Positions 5,364 to 5,678 of a DNA stretch of 5,678 nucleotides are shown here, piece by piece. Origin of the DNA: Hyphomicrobiales bacterium (GTDB lineage Bacteria > Pseudomonadota > Alphaproteobacteria > Rhizobiales > Xanthobacteraceae); NCBI GenBank assembly GCA_016210825.1, contig JACQTM010000142.1:1-5678 (forward strand). The letters are read 5' to 3'. Under the pieces are notes generated by a model that saw only the letters and a program-made list of their open reading frames with translations, was not told the DNA's origin and made no database searches. Each line of letters begins with the position of its first letter. Position 1 is the first letter of the stretch. The translations under genes and the position numbers were made by a program.

Positions 5364-5678
5364 ATCCCTTCCAATGCAAGACACAGATAAGCGTGAACAA
5401 ACGCCGCGCCGTTCCGAAATCGACGCTGACCTTATGCTTGAGCCGCTCCATTAGGACGCGGGAGCCATCGTCGTGGAGGCCGCGCCGGCCCATGTCGAGC
5501 GCCTCGATGCGATCTGGCGTCGCCGTGCGGATCGCCTCGTAATAGCTGTCACAGACCAGGAAGTAGTCCTTCACGATCTTACGGAACGGGGTCAGTGACA
5601 GAAGGTGCGCCACGACCGGGCTGCCATCGGCGAGACGAATGTCGAAGACGAGCCGGTTCTCGGTCATGCTCAGATGCA
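5362..5678 (-). CDS. UPF0262 family protein, 5' end outside the window
   Basis: The frame is open to the right edge: the codons before the ATG at 5667 read His-Leu-Ser without a stop. The visible part is about 105 codons. Family members are about 160 aa from memory, so the first third lies outside and the ATG at 5667 is an internal Met, not the start. Recognisable family segments are RLVFDIR, HLLSLTPFRKIVKDYF, CDSYYEAIRTATP, DMGRRGLHDDGS and the C-terminal ARRLFTLICVLHWKG. The family has no known function that I can name. It is soluble, with no membrane segment in the visible part. It is the first gene of the visible operon and sits 9 nt from the phosphatase gene. Confidence 0.9.
   Translation of the reverse strand, partial: HLSMTENRLVFDIRLADGSPVVAHLLSLTPFRKIVKDYFLVCDSYYEAIRTATPDRIEALDMGRRGLHDDGSRVLMERLKHKVSVDFGTARRLFTLICVLHWKG

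Noticed and set aside
1..5678. Mobile elements, CRISPR arrays, integrase or phage genes near the tRNA and metabolic cassettes
   Set aside because: No repeat array, terminal inverted repeats, transposase or integrase sequence, or duplicated tRNA end was seen. The tRNA 3' end, where integration usually occurs, lies outside the window.

Overview
The window looks like chromosomal DNA of an alphaproteobacterium, most likely a member of the Hyphomicrobiales near Bradyrhizobium or Xanthobacteraceae-type bacteria. The base composition is GC-rich. The order UPF0262 protein, low-molecular-weight phosphatase, infA, maf, yacG, tRNA-Phe is, from memory, typical of that order. I could not run a search, so the genus is open. 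Every gene I support lies on the minus strand, so transcription runs from the right edge (5678) to the left edge (1).

In transcription order, the right end (5678-4885) holds the 3' two-thirds of a UPF0262 gene and, 9 nt on, a low-molecular-weight phosphotyrosine-phosphatase-like gene. A 131-nt leader with a weak candidate promoter and a GC-rich hairpin precedes infA (IF-1, 4753-4535). After 64 nt comes maf (4470-3850), a house-cleaning nucleotide pyrophosphatase. After 30 nt comes a run of five tightly packed genes: an acyl-CoA ligase (3819-2299), an SDR dehydrogenase (2306-1506), yacG (1513-1286), and the two subunits of a thiamine-diphosphate 2-oxoacid decarboxylase of the sulfopyruvate/phosphonopyruvate decarboxylase type (1289-732 and 732-160). 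Each of these overlaps the next by 1 to 8 nt, which suggests translational coupling. The left edge carries tRNA-Phe(GAA), cut by the window at its 3' end, with its own strong-looking sigma70 promoter.

Two kinds of gene are interleaved. The housekeeping set covers translation initiation, nucleotide-pool cleaning, gyrase inhibition and a tRNA. The metabolic set (ligase plus SDR, then the decarboxylase pair) sits in two gaps of that set, on either side of yacG. The metabolic enzymes could act on one acid substrate, but no transporter, regulator or diagnostic pathway gene is present, so the substrate cannot be named. I see no mobile element, CRISPR array, integrase, recognisable phage gene or clear intrinsic terminator. 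The most notable feature is the placement of the two catabolic-looking cassettes inside an otherwise conserved block; I do not see a clearly new system.
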